Below are positions 53,607 through 62,124 of a DNA stretch of 64,000 bases, piece by piece (the stretch's first letter is position 1; each line of letters begins with the position of its first letter). This DNA comes from Alicyclobacillus acidiphilus NBRC 100859. GTDB taxonomy: Bacteria > Bacillota > Bacilli > Alicyclobacillales > Alicyclobacillaceae. Below the pieces are notes generated by a model, which was not told the origin of the DNA, did not search any database, and saw nothing but the letters and a program-made list of their open reading frames with translations. The position numbers were made by a program, and so were the translations under genes. The stretch is from contig NZ_BCQI01000004.1 in assembly GCF_001544355.1 (NCBI RefSeq), forward strand, positions 62,001 through 126,000, read 5' to 3'.

Positions 53607-54470
53607 ATGGTCCGTGGCACGTTTCAATGGTTGATGATCGTGGTTGGGGCTTTCATCTATTCCATCGGACTCAACGCGTTCTTGGTTGCCAATCACCTCG
53701 CCGAAGGCGGGTTCGTCGGCATTTCATTGCTGCTCTTGTACAAATTGCACCTTCCCATCGGCCTCACGTTTTTTGTGCTGAATATCCCGCTGTTGCTTGT
53801 CGCGTGGCGGCTCTTCGGCCATGCGTTCGTTGGCAAGACGGCGCTCGGCGTCGCATCCGTTTCCGGTTTCTCTGAATTGACGCAGGATGTGCGGATTCAG
53901 ACGCACGATCCGCTCTTGGCCGCCCTCTACGCTGGCGTCGTGACGGGCATTGGCTTGGGACTCATCTTTCGGACCGGCGGCACGACCGGCGGATCGGATA
54001 TCATCGCGCGGATATTGCGGCATTATCGCGGCATGGCGATGGGACAAATCCTATTTGGCATTGATCTCGTCGTGATCGCGTTGGTCACCATCATCATCGG
54101 CAGAGAAACCGCGATGTACTCGCTTGTGGCGTTGTTCGTGTCGAGCCGGGTCGTCGACTTTGTCATTGAGGGCGCGTCGAGAGCCCGCGCGATCACGATT
54201 GTGTCGGACAAGAACGAGGAGATAGCCAACCAAATTCATCAGCAACTGGAGCGGGGCACGACGTTGTTGCAAGCGCGCGGCGGCTACACTGGGACAAGCC
54301 GGGAAGTGATCTACTGTGTGGTAGCGAGAGAAGAGGTAGTGCGCGTTCAACGCATCATTCAGCAGATTGACCCTGTGGCGTTTGTGACGATTCACACGGT
54401 TCACGAAGTGCTCGGTGAAGGGTTCTCGTTTCACGACGAAACGAGTTCTCGAAAACACAAATTGTTTTAG
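53607..54470 (+). CDS. YitT family membrane protein (DUF2179 C-terminal domain)
   Basis: 287 residues from ATG at 53607 (AAGGGG 9 nt upstream; TTG at 53601 possible). Five to six membrane helices in the first 190 residues, with NAFLVANHLAEGGFVGISLLL and GLIFRTGGTTGGSDIIARIL, landmarks of the YitT group. The C-terminal cytoplasmic DUF2179 domain contains GTTLLQARGGYTGTSREVIYCVV. B. subtilis has several paralogues of unknown function; transport is suspected. Confidence 0.88.
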   Translation: MVRGTFQWLMIVVGAFIYSIGLNAFLVANHLAEGGFVGISLLLLYKLHLPIGLTFFVLNIPLLLVAWRLFGHAFVGKTALGVASVSGFSELTQDVRIQTHDPLLAALYAGVVTGIGLGLIFRTGGTTGGSDIIARILRHYRGMAMGQILFGIDLVVIALVTIIIGRETAMYSLVALFVSSRVVDFVIEGASRARAITIVSDKNEEIANQIHQQLERGTTLLQARGGYTGTSREVIYCVVAREEVVRVQRIIQQIDPVAFVTIHTVHEVLGEGFSFHDETSSRKHKLF

Positions 54471-54479
54471 ACGCTTGAA

Positions 54480-54512
54480 GAGGCGTCCGCTCACCGATTG
54501 TCCGGACGCCTC
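54480..54512. terminator. Hairpin between the convergent yitT-like and reoY genes
   Basis: GAGGCGTCC and GGACGCCTC, a 9-bp perfect stem with a 15-nt loop, 9 bp after the yitT-like stop. T-poor on both strands, so its strength as a terminator is uncertain. Confidence 0.5.
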
Positions 54513-54563
54513 CCGCAACGTTTCTCGCTTTAACCAACCGACGACCATAATGGTCTGTCACGG

Positions 54564-55139
54564 TTACGCGCCAGCCGTGGACGTTGTCAGTTCATTGCGA
54601 TCAAAGGCGATCAGCCGCTCGCTTGCCGTGATAAACGCCATTCGATCTCCCGAATCGAGCGCTTCGTCGACGGCCTGCATCAGCTCTCTTCTGCGCTGTG
54701 CGCGCAGCGATTGATCAATGACCCATTCCGCCTGCAGCGAAAGCAATTCCCGCATCGCTGGATCCATGTCGGTCTTCGATGGCTCCTCGAGTACCGATGC
54801 AAATTCGGGACAGGATGACCGATCCTTGAAAAACAATCCGACATAGATGTCTTCGTCCGGGTGCTGATACAAGTCCATAAACGCCTGCTCAACATCGGTG
54901 GTGACAGGTTTGTTTCGGCGATAGTAGCGGAAGGGAGCGACATGCACACACGTGGTCGAGACGACAATCACGCGAGAGAAGTGACGAAAGTTGTCTACGA
55001 AATGTACACGTTGCAACACGTTTTCACGCGTCATCATATAGCGCAGCAGCATTTCCGCCTCACGACTTTGCAAATCGTAGTTGGCCAGAAACCAGCGCAG
55101 AAAATGTTTCTTTTCAGCAACGGTTACGATGGTTCCCAT
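54564..55139 (-). CDS. reoY: ReoY/YpiB family protein (UPF0302)
   Basis: 191 residues from ATG at 55139, GGGAGGAG 7 nt upstream. UPF0302 features: KKHFLRWFLANYDLQSREAEMLLRYM, NVHFVDN-like RVHFVDNFRHF, and a C-terminal four-helix part RRRELMQAVDEALDSGDR. In Listeria ReoY is needed for ClpCP-dependent degradation of MurA, linking PASTA-kinase signalling to peptidoglycan synthesis. In B. subtilis the gene (ypiB) neighbours ypiA and ypiF, absent here. Confidence 0.85.
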   Translation of the reverse strand: MGTIVTVAEKKHFLRWFLANYDLQSREAEMLLRYMMTRENVLQRVHFVDNFRHFSRVIVVSTTCVHVAPFRYYRRNKPVTTDVEQAFMDLYQHPDEDIYVGLFFKDRSSCPEFASVLEEPSKTDMDPAMRELLSLQAEWVIDQSLRAQRRRELMQAVDEALDSGDRMAFITASERLIAFDRNELTTSTAGA

Positions 55140-55300
55140 AGCCATTCTCCTCCCTGCTTCACCAGATCTCCGAAGCGTCCTCCATCGAGCGGCACCTACA
55201 AAAATAAGAATTGTTTGTTCATTCTATTCGGTGAGGCCGCCTTCTTTTCCTGCAGACATCTGTTTTTCAGAATTTGCGCCAGCGCCGTGCCGAACCCATG

Positions 55301-56677
55301 TTACGACGTCAACGTTCCAGTTGTTGGAATACCCTTCGCCCACTCGTCAAACATCCGATCGACGTTGCCAGGCACAGGTCCCATTCCCCGCTCTGCCAAC
55401 AGCACCCGCCATTTGGCAAAGTCGTGGCCCGCGTTCAGGCCTCGCGTGACGGTCTTTTCCAACACGCGGTAGATCCGCATGGCACCGCCGCTCTTCAAAT
55501 CCGCGAACTGGGCGATTTGCGCTTCCAACGCGCTGTCCTGGGCGGTGACGACGATCTCAAAATTGGGTTGCACAATCAGCGACGCTTGACGATATTCCTG
55601 TTCGTCCGGCAGGTGTGCTTCGTCTTGTGTTAGTAATTCTTGACCGAGTTTTGTGATTTGAAACCATACTGGTTCCTTTTCATCGCCATCAAATCCCGTT
55701 CGAATAATCCCGAGGTGTTGTAACATGCGCAGAATCCGCTTCTCCCAGACATCCCACTCTGTGTCGTAGTAGAACGACTCGATGTGGCATTGGCAAATCT
55801 GGAAAACCGATTGACTGGACACCCACTCGTCCGCAACCATGCGGATAGTTTCAATCACTTCCCGCAGTCTTGGAATGGGTCTTCGGTAAATCCGCAGATA
55901 GTAGTGGTACATCCGTTGGAGCTGCACTTTCCTTGGCGTCGCGCGCCACTCGTCGACCGCCGATTGAGAAATCTGGAGCTGGCACTCCGGGGTCTCGATG
56001 AACATGTCGTGATCGAACCCGAAATCATACATCAACGCCAGTCGATCCGGATAGTCGTAAACCCGCCGCCCATACCCGAAGCGCCATTCGGGAAGTGCAA
56101 GGTCCTCCGCCACTTCGAATAATTCCATGAGCTGCTGCACGTTCTTCTTGTACATGGCGCCGCCAATCGTGAGCCTCACGTCATGGTTGGCGACATAGTT
56201 CAACAGCGTGTCCATGTCTTGTACCATGGCCATCTGTTCATCGTACTGCAGCAGCGGTTCGTCGTCCCTGCAGATTCGCTCCGCCATCCACTGGCTGCGG
56301 AAATGGGTTTGAATCGCCCGGCGAATCTCGTCTGGAATCACGTACACCAATCGCTTTTCGGCGATCGAGTTCGCATACAGCCATCCTTGTGAAAGCGCTT
56401 TATGGAGGGCGTTCTGATCCGTATCCCGCAGGAGCCCGCGCACCTCTTCCTTCGAAAACTTCGTCCGAGAGTGCAGGGCCAGGCGGCGAAACGACTCTCC
56501 CCAATCCTCGCACCATGCGCTGATGAGATGTTCCAATTGGTGGTTCGATCGCATGTTTAGAAGGATATTCTCCATGAGGTCGAGTTTAGAATACATCGCG
56601 CACTCGAGTTTTTGGTACACGGCGATATCCCGCAGCGTCTTGACCGACGCATGGTTCAAGCATTCAGCTAGTCTCAT
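55301..56677 (-). CDS. Helicase-associated protein with XPB/Ssl2-like N-terminal domain
   Basis: 458 residues, ATG start; the nearest AAGGAG is 14 nt upstream. Mostly helical, with winged-helix-like stretches near residues 50-120 and 300-350. The C-terminal SLIVQPNFEIVVTAQDS resembles the Helicase_C_3/XPB N-terminal family, which begins with such a LIVQPNF strand. No ATPase motifs. It follows the XPB-type helicase gene by 67 bp and is co-directional, so it probably forms a complex with it, as Bax1 does with archaeal XPB, though Bax1 is a nuclease and no nuclease motif is visible here. Confidence 0.75.
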   Translation of the reverse strand: MRLAECLNHASVKTLRDIAVYQKLECAMYSKLDLMENILLNMRSNHQLEHLISAWCEDWGESFRRLALHSRTKFSKEEVRGLLRDTDQNALHKALSQGWLYANSIAEKRLVYVIPDEIRRAIQTHFRSQWMAERICRDDEPLLQYDEQMAMVQDMDTLLNYVANHDVRLTIGGAMYKKNVQQLMELFEVAEDLALPEWRFGYGRRVYDYPDRLALMYDFGFDHDMFIETPECQLQISQSAVDEWRATPRKVQLQRMYHYYLRIYRRPIPRLREVIETIRMVADEWVSSQSVFQICQCHIESFYYDTEWDVWEKRILRMLQHLGIIRTGFDGDEKEPVWFQITKLGQELLTQDEAHLPDEQEYRQASLIVQPNFEIVVTAQDSALEAQIAQFADLKSGGAMRIYRVLEKTVTRGLNAGHDFAKWRVLLAERGMGPVPGNVDRMFDEWAKGIPTTGTLTS

Positions 56678-56744
56678 TGGAATTCATCATTCTCCTTCCC
56701 TTTACGACACTTGGTTTGTGTGCATCAATGTTGTGAATCCTTGC

Positions 56745-58196
56745 TCAATTCAAAGCGAGTTCTTCGTAAGCAACGATTTCGTATGTGTAACCTTGTTCAA
56801 TCAAATATTTTTGTCTGTGCAGGCCGTGCTGTTCTTCGATGCTGTTCGCTGTGACAAGTGAGTAGAACCGGGCAGGATCTCCGCTTGGCCGAAGAATCCT
56901 GCCGAGTCGCTGCGCCTCTTCCTGACGGGAACCAAACAGGCCCGACACCTGGATGGCGACATTGGCGTTCGGCAGATCCACCGCCACATTCGCTATCCGG
57001 GACAGCACGAGCATCGATATTTCGCCACCGCGGAATCGCCTGTAGGTTTCGAGGCGAGTTTGGTGCGGCGTGCTGCCGGACAGCATCGGCACCCCAAGCC
57101 GCGTCGCGATGGCTTGCAAAAACGCGGTGTAGTGTCCCATGATCAGAATTCGTTCACCAGCGTGTTTCGCGCAAAGCCATCGAATGACGTTGAACTTTCG
57201 CTCGTTGTCGGCTGCGATGCGGTGGCGATGCTTGGGCAGCGCCCGGGCGTACCTTTCTCGATCCAGATCGGACAATGGGATGCGAATCTCCTTGCAGACG
57301 ACTGGTGACAGGTGTCCCTGCTTGGACAAATCCACCGAGTGCGCCTGAAAGACGATGGGGCCGACCAGCGTGAGCACGTCCATGGCGCGGCCGTCTTCAC
57401 GCACAAGCGTGGCTGTCAAACCAAGTTTTCGTTTGGCCTCCAACTGGCTCGCCAGACGAAACAGTTTCGCCGGAAGCAGATGCACTTCGTCGTAAATGAC
57501 GAGGCCAAACGCGCCCTCCCGGTAACGGGCCAGATGATGAAATTCGCCGCTGCGCCGCCGGGCAGTCAGGCGTTGGTACGTCGTGATGGTAATCGGCTTG
57601 ATGGTGCGGCCGTTGTCGATCCCGACCGACGTCTCCGCAACGTCTGTCCACGTTCGGATGTGCGCCAGCCATTGTGCCGCCGCCGCTTCGTTCGGCACCA
57701 ATATCAGCGTCGGCAAGGCCAGTTTCGCGAGAATGGCTGTTCCGACCACGGTTTTGCCCGCTCCACACGGCAGTACGACGATTCCGCCGCCTTGGCTGGT
57801 GATGAAGGCGTCCACTGCGGCAACCTGATAATCTCGCAACGATCGTTGACTGGACAGGTGGATGTCGAGCGCGGGCAGCAGGTCCTGCCGCTGCGGCTTT
57901 GTGCCTGCTGCGGGGCAATTGGACATCGATTCGACGATCCGCCGCTGCAACGTCGCCGGAATCGGCCCTTGGGCGTAAGCGCGCAAGTAGGTCAGCACAT
58001 CTCGCGCGGACCTGCCGCGCATGGCAGCCGATCGCAACCGCAGCGGGGTCACTTCGTACACCGTGAACGGTTCCATGAACTGTATGGGCTGCGCGAAGTC
58101 GTCCAGACAGATGCTATCCTCGACGTGTCGCGACGAGGCCTTTGATTGACTGTGTTTCACGTACAACGTGCCGTCTGCCTGGGGATAGAGCAGCAT
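56745..58196 (-). CDS. XPB-type (Rad25-like) superfamily 2 DNA helicase
   Basis: 483 residues, ATG start. Motif I LPCGAGKT (142-149), motif II DEVH (236-239), motif III TAT (261-263), the XPB-specific RED at 266-268, and motif VI QEEAQRLGRILRP (425-437). An N-terminal damage-recognition-like region of about 110 residues precedes the core. Bacterial XPB proteins are 3'-5' translocases with suspected repair or transcription roles. The 5' leader is unusual: a run of 11 G (minus strand) ends 5 nt before the ATG and serves as or hides the ribosome binding site. Confidence 0.9.
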   Translation of the reverse strand: MLLYPQADGTLYVKHSQSKASSRHVEDSICLDDFAQPIQFMEPFTVYEVTPLRLRSAAMRGRSARDVLTYLRAYAQGPIPATLQRRIVESMSNCPAAGTKPQRQDLLPALDIHLSSQRSLRDYQVAAVDAFITSQGGGIVVLPCGAGKTVVGTAILAKLALPTLILVPNEAAAAQWLAHIRTWTDVAETSVGIDNGRTIKPITITTYQRLTARRRSGEFHHLARYREGAFGLVIYDEVHLLPAKLFRLASQLEAKRKLGLTATLVREDGRAMDVLTLVGPIVFQAHSVDLSKQGHLSPVVCKEIRIPLSDLDRERYARALPKHRHRIAADNERKFNVIRWLCAKHAGERILIMGHYTAFLQAIATRLGVPMLSGSTPHQTRLETYRRFRGGEISMLVLSRIANVAVDLPNANVAIQVSGLFGSRQEEAQRLGRILRPSGDPARFYSLVTANSIEEQHGLHRQKYLIEQGYTYEIVAYEELALN

Positions 58197-58201
58197 GGTA
58201 T

Positions 58202-58212
58202 CCCCCCCCCCC
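58202..58212. repeat. Homopolymer C11/G11 tract at the XPB ribosome binding site
   Basis: Eleven C on the plus strand (G on the coding strand), ending 5 nt before the helicase ATG. It is the longest G/C homopolymer noticed in the window. Slippage here would change the spacing or strength of the ribosome binding site, though miscounting in sequencing is also possible. Confidence 0.8.
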
Positions 58213-58410
58213 GTTCCGCCAGATGTAGCGCTGTCAATCGTCGATTGACGTCGATTGTAACGTGAGTGATTGAACGTGATCGATTCAGTGGCTCGATTGA
58301 GTATGGTCGATATGGAATAATTTCTCTAAAAAGCGGAACAGATATGCATGGAAGTGGAGAAAAGAGGCGAAACAAGAGCCTGGGAGACGGGGTTGGCGAA
58401 TGATGCGCTT

Positions 58411-58481
58411 GTCGGAAGGGTGTCGGAAGGGTGTCGGAAGGGTGTCGGAAGGGTGTCGGAAGGGTGTCGGAAGGGTGTCGG
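58411..58481. repeat. 11-bp tandem repeat, six copies plus a partial seventh
   Basis: GTCGGAAGGGT repeats six times without error (58411-58476) and runs into GTCGG, which joins the first copy of the 265-bp repeat. The last copy is shared with that larger unit, because AAGGGTGTCGG also starts its second copy. 58213-58410, between the G tract and this repeat, shows no gene. Confidence 0.95.
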
Positions 58482-58735
58482 CGAATAAGCGGCCGAGAGC
58501 CGCTTATTTGGCCCGAGCCGGCGGAATTTCAGTGAATAAGCGGCCGAGGGCCGCTTATGTTGGCTGACATGGGCTCGATCCGGCCGATTGGTGGCAAATA
58601 AGCGTCCGAGGGCCGCTTAAATTGCCCGATTTAGATCATTCGACAGGAATAAGCCTCTGAGGGCCGTTTATTTGGGACCGGGCCCAGCGCGCACCGGTCG
58701 CGGCCCGCCCCCACTGGTCCGGACGGCCGCGGATG
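58471..58735. repeat. 265-bp direct repeat, copy 1, with four internal palindromes
   Basis: Identical to 58781-59045 except for two adjacent bases (GA at 58659-58660 versus CT). Inside are four related palindromes starting at 58484, 58535, 58597 and 58648, so spaced 51, 62 and 51 bp. The consensus is AATAAGCGGCCGAGGGCCGCTTATT, a 10-bp stem with a 3-5 nt GAG loop; the third has one mismatch and the fourth several. Between them lie unlike sequences of about 25-38 bp. No open frame with a ribosome binding site crosses it. Confidence 0.95.
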
Positions 58736-58780
58736 TTGCTTGTACAGGCGCGCGAGCGGTGGCGATGGCGTGTTTGGCGC

Positions 58781-59045
58781 AAGGGTGTCGGCGAATAAGC
58801 GGCCGAGAGCCGCTTATTTGGCCCGAGCCGGCGGAATTTCAGTGAATAAGCGGCCGAGGGCCGCTTATGTTGGCTGACATGGGCTCGATCCGGCCGATTG
58901 GTGGCAAATAAGCGTCCGAGGGCCGCTTAAATTGCCCGATTTAGATCATTCGACAGGAATAAGCCTCTCTGGGCCGTTTATTTGGGACCGGGCCCAGCGC
59001 GCACCGGTCGCGGCCCGCCCCCACTGGTCCGGACGGCCGCGGATG
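58781..59045. repeat. 265-bp direct repeat, copy 2
   Basis: Second copy, offset by exactly 310 bp from the first and separated from it by 45 bp of unique sequence (58736-58780). Palindromes begin at 58794, 58845, 58907 and 58958. The near identity (2 differences in 265) means a recent duplication or ongoing homogenisation. Confidence 0.95.
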
Positions 59046-59335
59046 GGTGCCTTATGCCGTCGCGTGCGTTCATCCGCTTCAATGCCGTTTCAGGTCTGAC
59101 GCAATTCGACTTCGGCTAGTCCAAGAAAAAGACAAAAAAAGAAGGAATCCGCTTTCACGAATTCCCGTACAGGAGATTCTGCTAGGAGTGGAGAGAAATC
59201 AGAACATAACACCCTTCGAAGACAAAGATAAATCACTTTGGAAGCGCTGTCAATACCATTTTTACAGCCTTTTATCATTTATTTTCATAGACCCTTGGCC
59301 AGTGAATCTTCCCACGCCGCCAATCCCATGCCCAC
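59046..59335. other. Gene-free, locally AT-rich stretch between the repeats and tyrA
   Basis: About 290 bp. A purine-rich A-tract region near 59125-59145 and AT-rich 59220-59290 stand out against the GC-rich repeats. No ribosome binding site, recognisable protein or clear terminator hairpin with T-tract was found. With the repeats it makes about 1.1 kb of non-coding DNA from 58197 to 59335. Confidence 0.6.
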
Positions 59336-60193
59336 TCACTCCGGTCGCTTCTCCTCGAAGGCCTGGCGTTTCTCCCGGGCTTCGTCCAGCAGTGCGCGAA
59401 GGCCGTCGGCGTCGGCGTGGTCCAGGCAGGTTCGGAATTGATCGATAGATCGTCCTAGTCGATCCAGCATGTTCAGCACGTGCTCGCGATTTGCCAGCAG
59501 CGTGTCCACCCAGAAACCGCTCGGCGAGCCAGCGAGCCGCGTGATATCCCAAAAAGCCGGACCGGCCATCGCGGCGCCAATTTCCGCGGATTCAGCGGAA
59601 GCCGCCAGCATGGCGGAGAGCGACGCGAGATGAATGCCATGGCTCAGGGATGCAAGGAGGCGATCGTGGGCTTCCGCATTCTCAAGGTACTGCAACCTCG
59701 CGCCAAGCGAAGTGACCAGATCGGCGATCTCGGCAGGCGCCGGATGGGATTCGAGAAATATCCACGGCCGACCGTGAAACAGGTCGGCGTCGGCCGCCGC
59801 AGGTCCGCCGCTCGCCTTCCCTGCCATCGGATGAGACGGTACGAAGCGCTCGATTCGCGACGTTCGAGCCGCATCGCAGATGGGCGATTTGACCGACGCA
59901 ACATCCATCACCCGCTTGGCGCGACTGGCTGCCCAAGGCAGCAACGCGCAGGCGGCGTAGGGAGGAGTGGCGAGTACAATCAAGTCGTAGGGGTCAGTTA
60001 CGGCTTCCATCGCGGCGTAAACCGCGTCGAACATGGCGTGATCGACGATGTGCTGGCGATACGCCGGGTGTGGCTCGACCGCGTCAATGTGTAGGTCCGG
60101 ACGAGAACGCCGCAAAGCGAGCCCCATCGAAGTTCCGATGAGCCCCGCTCCGACAATCAGGATCGATTGGATACCGGATGCCTGCGCCGTCAC
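59336..60193 (-). CDS. tyrA: Prephenate dehydrogenase
   Basis: 285 residues, GTG start directly after the aroF stop. NAD motif LIVGAGLIGTSMGLALRR, then DVASVKSPI, the catalytic-site HPMAGKASGGP, and LSHGIHLASLSAML with the substrate-binding His. It oxidatively decarboxylates prephenate to 4-hydroxyphenylpyruvate for tyrosine. The C-terminal ACT domain found in B. subtilis TyrA (about 370 residues) is missing, so feedback by tyrosine through that domain is not expected. Confidence 0.92.
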   Translation of the reverse strand: MTAQASGIQSILIVGAGLIGTSMGLALRRSRPDLHIDAVEPHPAYRQHIVDHAMFDAVYAAMEAVTDPYDLIVLATPPYAACALLPWAASRAKRVMDVASVKSPICDAARTSRIERFVPSHPMAGKASGGPAAADADLFHGRPWIFLESHPAPAEIADLVTSLGARLQYLENAEAHDRLLASLSHGIHLASLSAMLAASAESAEIGAAMAGPAFWDITRLAGSPSGFWVDTLLANREHVLNMLDRLGRSIDQFRTCLDHADADGLRALLDEAREKRQAFEEKRPE

Positions 60194-61225
60194 TTATCGC
60201 TTGCCTGCCTCAGCGTCGTACTCGCGCACCAGGCCATGAATCGTTCGAACCTGGCTGCTCAAACGGTCAAACTCGTCGAGGGTGATGGTTTGGCTGCCAT
60301 CCGACCAGGCTTCTTCCGGTTTCGTGTGAACTTCCACGATCACGCCGTGAGCTCCGGCGGCCATGCCAGCTCGCGCCATGGTTGTGACGTACCGCGCGTG
60401 CCCGATGCCGTGGCTCGGATCCACCATAATGGGCAGGTGCGACAAATGGCGAACAACCGGAATCGCGTTGAGATCGAGCGTGTTTCGCGTGTACGTTTCG
60501 AACGTGCGAATACCGCGTTCGCAGAGAATGACGTTGGGATTTCCCTCGGCCATGATGTATTCTGCGGACATCAGCCACTCTTCGATAGAGTTGGCAAAGC
60601 CGCGTTTCAGCAGCACAGGGCGATTGGTCCGTCCGACCGCCTTGAGCAGCGCAAAGTTCTGCATGTTGCGCGCGCCAACCTGGAGGACGTCGACGTAATC
60701 GGCGACGAGATCGACCAGTCCAGGCTCCATAATCTCGGAAACGACCGCAAGTCCCGTCGCTTCGCGCGCGTCTGCGAGGTATTTCAGGCCTTCTTCGCCA
60801 AGCCCTTGGAACGAGTACGGGGACGAACGAGGTTTGAACGCGCCTCCGCGCAGAAATTGCGCGCCGCTCGCTTTGATGGCCTTGGCGATCTCGATGAGAC
60901 CCTCTTTCGACTCCACCGAGCAAGGTCCCGCCATGATCGTCGGCTCTGGACCGCCGACCACGTGGCCGAGAATGTCGATGGTGGTATCGTCTGGGTGGAA
61001 CGCCCGGCTGGCGAGCTTGAACGGATTACTCACGGGCACGAGTTTCTCGACCCCTGGCATATTTTCGATGCCGAGCTCGCGAACCTGCTCTTTCGGTCCG
61101 ATGACGCCGACAATCGTGGTTTCCGCTCCCACCGATAGATGGGCGCCCAATCCTTTGTTCTTCAACACTTCCATGACGCGATCGATCTCAGCCTGAGTCG
61201 CGCCCACTTTCATAACGACTATCAT
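60194..61225 (-). CDS. aroF: 3-deoxy-7-phosphoheptulonate synthase with N-terminal regulatory domain
   Basis: 343 residues, ATG with AAGGAG 8 nt upstream. Residues 1-70 form a ferredoxin-like regulatory domain (MIVVMKVGATQAEIDRVMEVL) as in Thermotoga-type enzymes, in place of the chorismate mutase found on B. subtilis AroA(G). The catalytic barrel contains AGPCSVES, LRGGAFKPRSSPYSFQG, LLKRG, CERGIRTFE and DPSHGIG. It condenses PEP and erythrose-4-P, the entry to the shikimate pathway. Probably feedback-controlled by aromatic amino acids through the N-domain. Co-transcribed with tyrA. Confidence 0.94.
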   Translation of the reverse strand: MIVVMKVGATQAEIDRVMEVLKNKGLGAHLSVGAETTIVGVIGPKEQVRELGIENMPGVEKLVPVSNPFKLASRAFHPDDTTIDILGHVVGGPEPTIMAGPCSVESKEGLIEIAKAIKASGAQFLRGGAFKPRSSPYSFQGLGEEGLKYLADAREATGLAVVSEIMEPGLVDLVADYVDVLQVGARNMQNFALLKAVGRTNRPVLLKRGFANSIEEWLMSAEYIMAEGNPNVILCERGIRTFETYTRNTLDLNAIPVVRHLSHLPIMVDPSHGIGHARYVTTMARAGMAAGAHGVIVEVHTKPEEAWSDGSQTITLDEFDRLSSQVRTIHGLVREYDAEAGKR

Positions 61226-61276
61226 GTGTCTCTCTCCTTCTCACGCCACTCTGTCGAACTACCGAATTGTTTGAAA

Positions 61277-61306
61277 AGTCTATCACAAATATCGCGAATT
61301 GGACAA
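61277..61306 (-). promoter_or_regulatory. Possible internal promoter for aroF-tyrA
   Basis: On the minus strand TTGTCC, an 18-bp spacer and TAGACT with a TGA extension just before the -10. It lies in the 92-bp gap between trpA and aroF, about 50 bp before the aroF start. Both hexamers match consensus at only four of six positions. Confidence 0.4.
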
Positions 61307-61317
61307 CGGTAGGAATT

Positions 61318-62124
61318 TTACAATCGTATCCTTTGGCACGCGTTTTTCAGTTGCCGGGTAAATTCGGCGACGGATTCTGCGACCGAGCCGTCTCCTTCGC
61401 TTTGTGCCTGTTCAATGCGCCGCACGTACGCGCTGCCTACGATCACGCCGTCCGCAAAGGCCGCAATCTCAGCCGCGTGTTCCGGCGTACTGACGCCGAA
61501 GCCAACGCATGCGGGCAAGTCCGTATATCGCTTGACTGTTTCCACGAGCGATTTGACCCCGCTTGCGACGGAACTTCGTTCACCTGTCACACCGAGCGAC
61601 GATACGCAATAGACGAATCCGTGCGCTTGGGCGCTGATGGCGCGGACTCTCTCCTCGCCTGATGTCGGGGCGACCAACGGGATGAACGAGATATCGTACT
61701 GACTGGCCATCTGGGCCAATTCAGGTGCTTCCTCGATGGGAACGTCGGGGATGATCACGCCATCGCCGCCGCTTGCTGCGAGATCGCGGAAAAATCGCTC
61801 TGTTCCATACTGCATGACGGGATTGACATACGTGAACGCGATCAAAGGTTTTTCCGTCTTGCTCCGAACGTCCCGGATTAAACGAAAGCAGTCTGGCAGC
61901 TGATGGCCTTGCTGCAGACTACGCAAGGCGGCTGCCTGGATGACTGGGCCATCGGCCAGAGGATCGGAATAAGGGAAGCCAATCTCCACCATATCCGCGC
62001 CAGCTTCGAGGATGGCGACGATGGCGTCGAGCGAGCGCCCGTAATCGGGATCGCCCGCGACCACGAATGGAATCAACGCGGCTTCGCCGTTCAAGCCTGC
62101 AAACGTCTGGTCAATGCGGTTCAT
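61318..62124 (-). CDS. trpA: Tryptophan synthase alpha chain
   Basis: 268 residues from ATG at 62124, overlapping the trpB stop (ATGA). Barrel motifs: the catalytic Glu in [19 protein letters not shown], the Asp in [24 protein letters not shown] and the phosphate loop [10 protein letters not shown]. It releases indole from indole-3-glycerol phosphate for TrpB. The much longer frame upstream lies inside trpB and is an artefact. Confidence 0.95.
   Translation of the reverse strand: MNRIDQTFAGLNGEAALIPFVVAGDPDYGRSLDAIVAILEAGADMVEIGFPYSDPLADGPVIQAAALRSLQQGHQLPDCFRLIRDVRSKTEKPLIAFTYVNPVMQYGTERFFRDLAASGGDGVIIPDVPIEEAPELAQMASQYDISFIPLVAPTSGEERVRAISAQAHGFVYCVSSLGVTGERSSVASGVKSLVETVKRYTDLPACVGFGVSTPEHAAEIAAFADGVIVGSAYVRRIEQAQSEGDGSVAESVAEFTRQLKNACQRIRL

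Noticed and set aside
58484-58982. CRISPR array
   Set aside because: The palindromes are only four per unit, differ from one another, have unequal spacing, and the between-sequences are duplicated exactly in the second unit. No cas gene is nearby.
59047-59448. 133-codon plus-strand frame entering tyrA
   Set aside because: It starts in the non-coding stretch and overlaps tyrA in antisense; no ribosome binding site, and the composition changes abruptly where it enters tyrA.
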